Assembly: GCA_914767715.1 (NCBI GenBank)
Contig: OU612074.1
Location: 9,768,062-9,830,061 of the forward strand
DNA from: Membranipora membranacea
Taxonomy: Eukaryota; Bryozoa; Gymnolaemata; Cheilostomatida; Membraniporidae
DNA length: 62,000 nucleotides
Reading direction: 5' to 3'
Shown: positions 60,101 through 62,000 of the stretch, piece by piece
Numbering within the stretch: the first letter of the stretch is position 1
How the letters are laid out: every line of letters begins with the position of its first letter
Notes under the pieces: generated by a model
Seen by the model: only the letters and a program-made list of their open reading frames with translations
Told to the model about the DNA's origin: nothing
Databases searched by the model: none
Made by a program: the position numbers and the translations under genes

Positions 60101-62000
60101 TAGAGCGCCGGACTTCAACACGCAAGTATTGAAGGTCGTGGGTTCGAATCCCACTGCAGTCCATCTTCTACTGGGGATTGGTTGGTCCCCCAGGTGTGCT
60201 CCGACCTGCCTGCAAACAGAGAGCAAATTGGCGCAGATATTGCGGCTTCGCCAATAAGGCAATAATATCTCACCGCCCATGCCTCGGGATGGGCGAGTGA
60301 TAAGAGATCGGATTTTAATCAACCTTTTTAATGCATACATATATATATATCACATGATTATGGGTACATAATTATATCAAACTGTTGTCCAAGCTAACTT
60401 AGCTCATGACTGAGCCAGCTCTTCTACATTCCAGTTGCTTCCTCCTGCGACTTATCAGATGAGGGGAGCATCTAAATGCGGGCCACTGGATCTAACTTGG
60501 TCTCAAGCAATCTCCGCCCTCTGTCAGGTGTTCCATTATCGGCTTTACCTGAACTGGTGCACAACATCTGATTGAATTGTTAGATTGAATTGTTTGCAAA
60601 GCTTCTAATCCCCCAGTGAATCCCTACTGTCAACATTTGGATGTAATTACTAAATGAAAAACTAAAATTGAATATGTCTGTTTTCAGGTATACGTATGGA
60701 TATATGAGCCTGTATCATGGACAAAAGGTCTCATCGGGACAGGAATATGTAAGTATGAAATTTTACCCTTATCACTGCAGCGTTGAGACATTTATCGCTG
60801 ACACTCATTTTTCTGAGCGGCTCACCAATTTTGCCATTAAACTAGCATCTTGTTTGTTCGGAATCATGCAACTTGAAATTTTCTTGTTTGTTTTAAAATT
60901 AAATTCTGATTATTTAATGTATGGGTCATGATAAAGAAGTTATAGATATGAAATTTAAATTCGCCCTCTTGCTATGCTATGTAATTATATAATTTGAATA
61001 AATGTCAAGTGGTTGAACAAATGCAACATTATTGGCTACAGCATTTGCTGTTCTTAATTCCTCAGTTGCACTGTTTAAACCATTCATGTCACAATGTAAC
61101 ACCTTACAATATTATATGTTACAGTGGTAGGTGCTATATTAGTGTGTTGCTATCCTCTTTGGCCGGAGTGGATGAGGACTATCGTGTATTATATCAGCTT
61201 AGCCGGAGCTGGATTCTTAGGTTTTATCATCGTGCTAGCAATAGGTGAGTATCCTTTAAAATCGTCTAAAGAGGGGGCTATCAAGTTTGTCAATCAAGCT
61301 GTCGTCTCTAGACCTACAGACGTTATCGGACCTAGAGTAACTGATAGTCAAGCTCAACAAATTTTTCCTCTGCTATGTTATGGGAAAAAGATTTAGTCAT
61401 TCCGGTTGCTATGATCAAACACTATATAATGCTGTCACTCAGGAACCTGATTTTATTTCCATTTGCCTTGTCTCAAATCTGCAAATCGGAGGGACTTAGT
61501 TCAATTGACTGTTCATCAAAATTCATTTCATGTGATGAAGATTTACACATTTTCTGGCCCAAGAATAATAATTTATTATCTTGAATAAAGTAGCTATTAT
61601 CTTCTCTTGACTGTTTGTTTCTTGGAAATATATATAATAATATAATAATATAATATAATATAATAACTAGTAGTGCTGTGACAGCTCTGTAATATTTCAA
61701 GGCAGAATCATTTTACCCTTCAAATGATATATTTCTGGTTTATCCACCCCTGTCTGTTTTGAGATGGTGGTAATGCCATTCTTATGCCACTAAATTGCAA
61801 TGATGTTAGCTGATTTTACGTTGAAACATATTATGTGTGCTAATTCTTTCTTTTTATTTACAGTGAGGTATATCGTGTGGGGAATAGTATACGCAATAAC
61901 ATTCGGAAAACACAGCTTCTTCTTATTTCCGAACCTACTGGAGGACTGCGGCTTTTTCGAGTCCTTTGTTCCGGCGTTTGAATATAGTCTTGTCGGAGAA
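54112..62000 (+). CDS. SEC62: SEC62, ER post-translational translocation subunit (3' end outside window)
   Basis: Exons: 54112-54147, 57026-57146, 57617-57825, 59839-59988, 60688-60748, 61125-61244, 61864 onward; 278 codons to the window edge. Sec62 works with Sec61 and Sec63 in importing small precursors into the ER and in ER-phagy. Visible landmarks: basic N-terminus (MATRKKKNPKQK), conserved N-domain (VAKYMHKHAPK, IEDYCHEML), lysine-rich linker (GKKKKKKGKD), VYVWIYEP, first membrane segment (LVGAILVCCYPLW) then PEWMRTIVYYISLAGAG, second membrane segment, and FFLFPNLLEDCGFFESF. I place the start at 54112 because it has a good ATG context, a basic N-terminus like vertebrate SEC62, phase 0 into exon 2 and a CCAAT box upstream. 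A rival two-codon exon ATGGAG at 56619-56624 is also in phase. The cytosolic C-terminus is missing only because the window ends. Confidence 0.92.
55738..55848. mobile_element. Foldback MITE with perfect 9-bp target duplication, SEC62 intron 1
   Basis: 111-bp element starting TAGATCAAGTTTAATC and ending GATTAAACTTAGTCGA. The arms include TGCATTCCAGTTGCTC and its complement, and the centre has CACGCCGCAGCGG. It is flanked by TGCCGAATC on both sides (55729-55737 and 55849-55857). The 9-bp duplication fits Mutator-like transposases. Confidence 0.88.
56085..56237 (+). repeat. Three-copy imperfect tandem repeat in SEC62 intron 1
   Basis: Units contain TGTTATCGATATCCCATA, then AAGAAC(T/A)TTCTA(C/T)ATCTA, at about 56086, 56131 and 56194. 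The spacing is irregular (about 45 and 63 bp) because the third unit carries an extra segment. Confidence 0.75.
57988..58110. repeat. Foldback element (third type), SEC62 intron 3
   Basis: Inverted arms of about 58 bp: GGATACCTCTAGCGTGTCT then GCTTTGTTGGCGGGGG and GAGGGAACCA on the left, mirrored on the right to AGGATACCTC. The loop is about AAAGCTTTATTGG. The termini differ from the TAGATCAAG family. Confidence 0.8.
58290..58354. repeat. Hairpin in SEC62 intron 3
   Basis: Arms of about 26 nt (CAGTGATGTTCCTACCAG, TATCACTG and complement) around a short loop near TGTGGTCCACT. Extra partial copies of the arm (GTTCACTGCA twice) lie just upstream at 58273-58290. Confidence 0.8.
60003..60372 (+). 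mobile_element. tRNA-derived SINE inside an AT-rich tandem repeat, SEC62 intron 4
   Basis: Box A TGGCTCAGTTGG (60088-60099) and box B GGTTCGAATCC (60141-60151) define a tRNA-like head of about 85 nt. A body continues to about 60335 and ends T-rich. The head does not fold as an intact tRNA (mismatched anticodon arm), so it is a SINE. It is inserted in a tandem array of a unit like CATACATATATATATCACA (60003-60075, resuming at 60333-60372). Matching repeat sequence on both sides hides the exact target duplication. The minus-strand open frame at 60092-60340 is this SINE read backwards. Confidence 0.75.
60405..60515. repeat. Foldback MITE copy, SEC62 intron 4
   Basis: The left arm keeps CATTCCAGTTGCT as in the 55738 copy. 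The right arm GGAGCATCTAAATGCGGGCC then CTGGATCTAACTTGGTCT is the mirrored TAGACCAAG terminus. It is diverged and without a clear target duplication. Confidence 0.55.
61627..61672 (+). repeat. ATAAT microsatellite, SEC62 intron 6
   Basis: Run of ATA/ATAAT units (TATATATAATAATATAATAA type). Simple repeat. Confidence 0.85.

Noticed and set aside
60092-60340. Minus-strand open frame of 82 codons
   Set aside because: It is the tRNA-derived SINE read in reverse; the box B complement gives the familiar spurious FEPTTF-type translation.

Overview
The window is nuclear DNA of a metazoan, most likely an invertebrate. It is visibly AT-rich and its genes are split by GT-AG introns, mostly a few hundred bases long. 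It carries animal-type genes: C-type-lectin-like receptors, WAP (four-disulfide-core) proteins, a GAS2-family cytoskeletal linker and SEC62. It also holds a complete Ty3/gypsy LTR retrotransposon, tRNA-derived SINEs, a 5S rRNA-like copy and small foldback elements. I cannot name the species from sequence alone.

Region 1 (1258-27452, +) is an array of four paralogous single-pass membrane protein genes, here called genes 1-4, each with eight exons. Every gene has the same plan: signal-peptide exon, C-type-lectin-like domain 1 (exons 2+3), domain 2 (exons 4+5), one exon for a Thr/Ser-rich mucin stalk, a transmembrane exon and a cytoplasmic-tail exon. Genes 2 and 3 are the youngest pair. Their shared unit begins in the 3' end of a gene-1-like copy, whose relic lies at about 15335-15545. 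The stalks of genes 2 and 3 are built from 18-bp repeats. Both have lost the distal half of the conserved tail by different lesions at nearly the same codon. Gene 4 has an in-frame TAG near the end of a short stalk, 51 codons upstream of its transmembrane exon.

Region 2 (28266-35523) is a Ty3/gypsy element on the minus strand. Its 476-bp LTRs appear identical, and it has a 4-bp target duplication (GCTG), a tRNA-Leu-type primer site and a 73-bp repeat array in its leader. Gag carries one frameshift. A GGGAAAC slippery heptamer lies just before the gag stop, and a full Pol ORF (protease, RT, RNase H, integrase) follows. A 5S rRNA-like copy lies just outside the element at 35921-36039 (-).

Region 3 (37525-44688) holds two secreted double-WAP genes in convergent orientation, an inverted duplication. 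They differ mainly in a C-terminal acidic/Pro repeat that is expanded in the minus-strand copy.

Region 4 (46518-62000) holds a GAS2-like gene (-, nine exons, CH plus GAR domains) and a divergently transcribed SEC62 gene (+) that runs off the window. About 0.8 kb separates their start codons. Introns and spacers here carry a SINE, several foldback elements and a tandem repeat.
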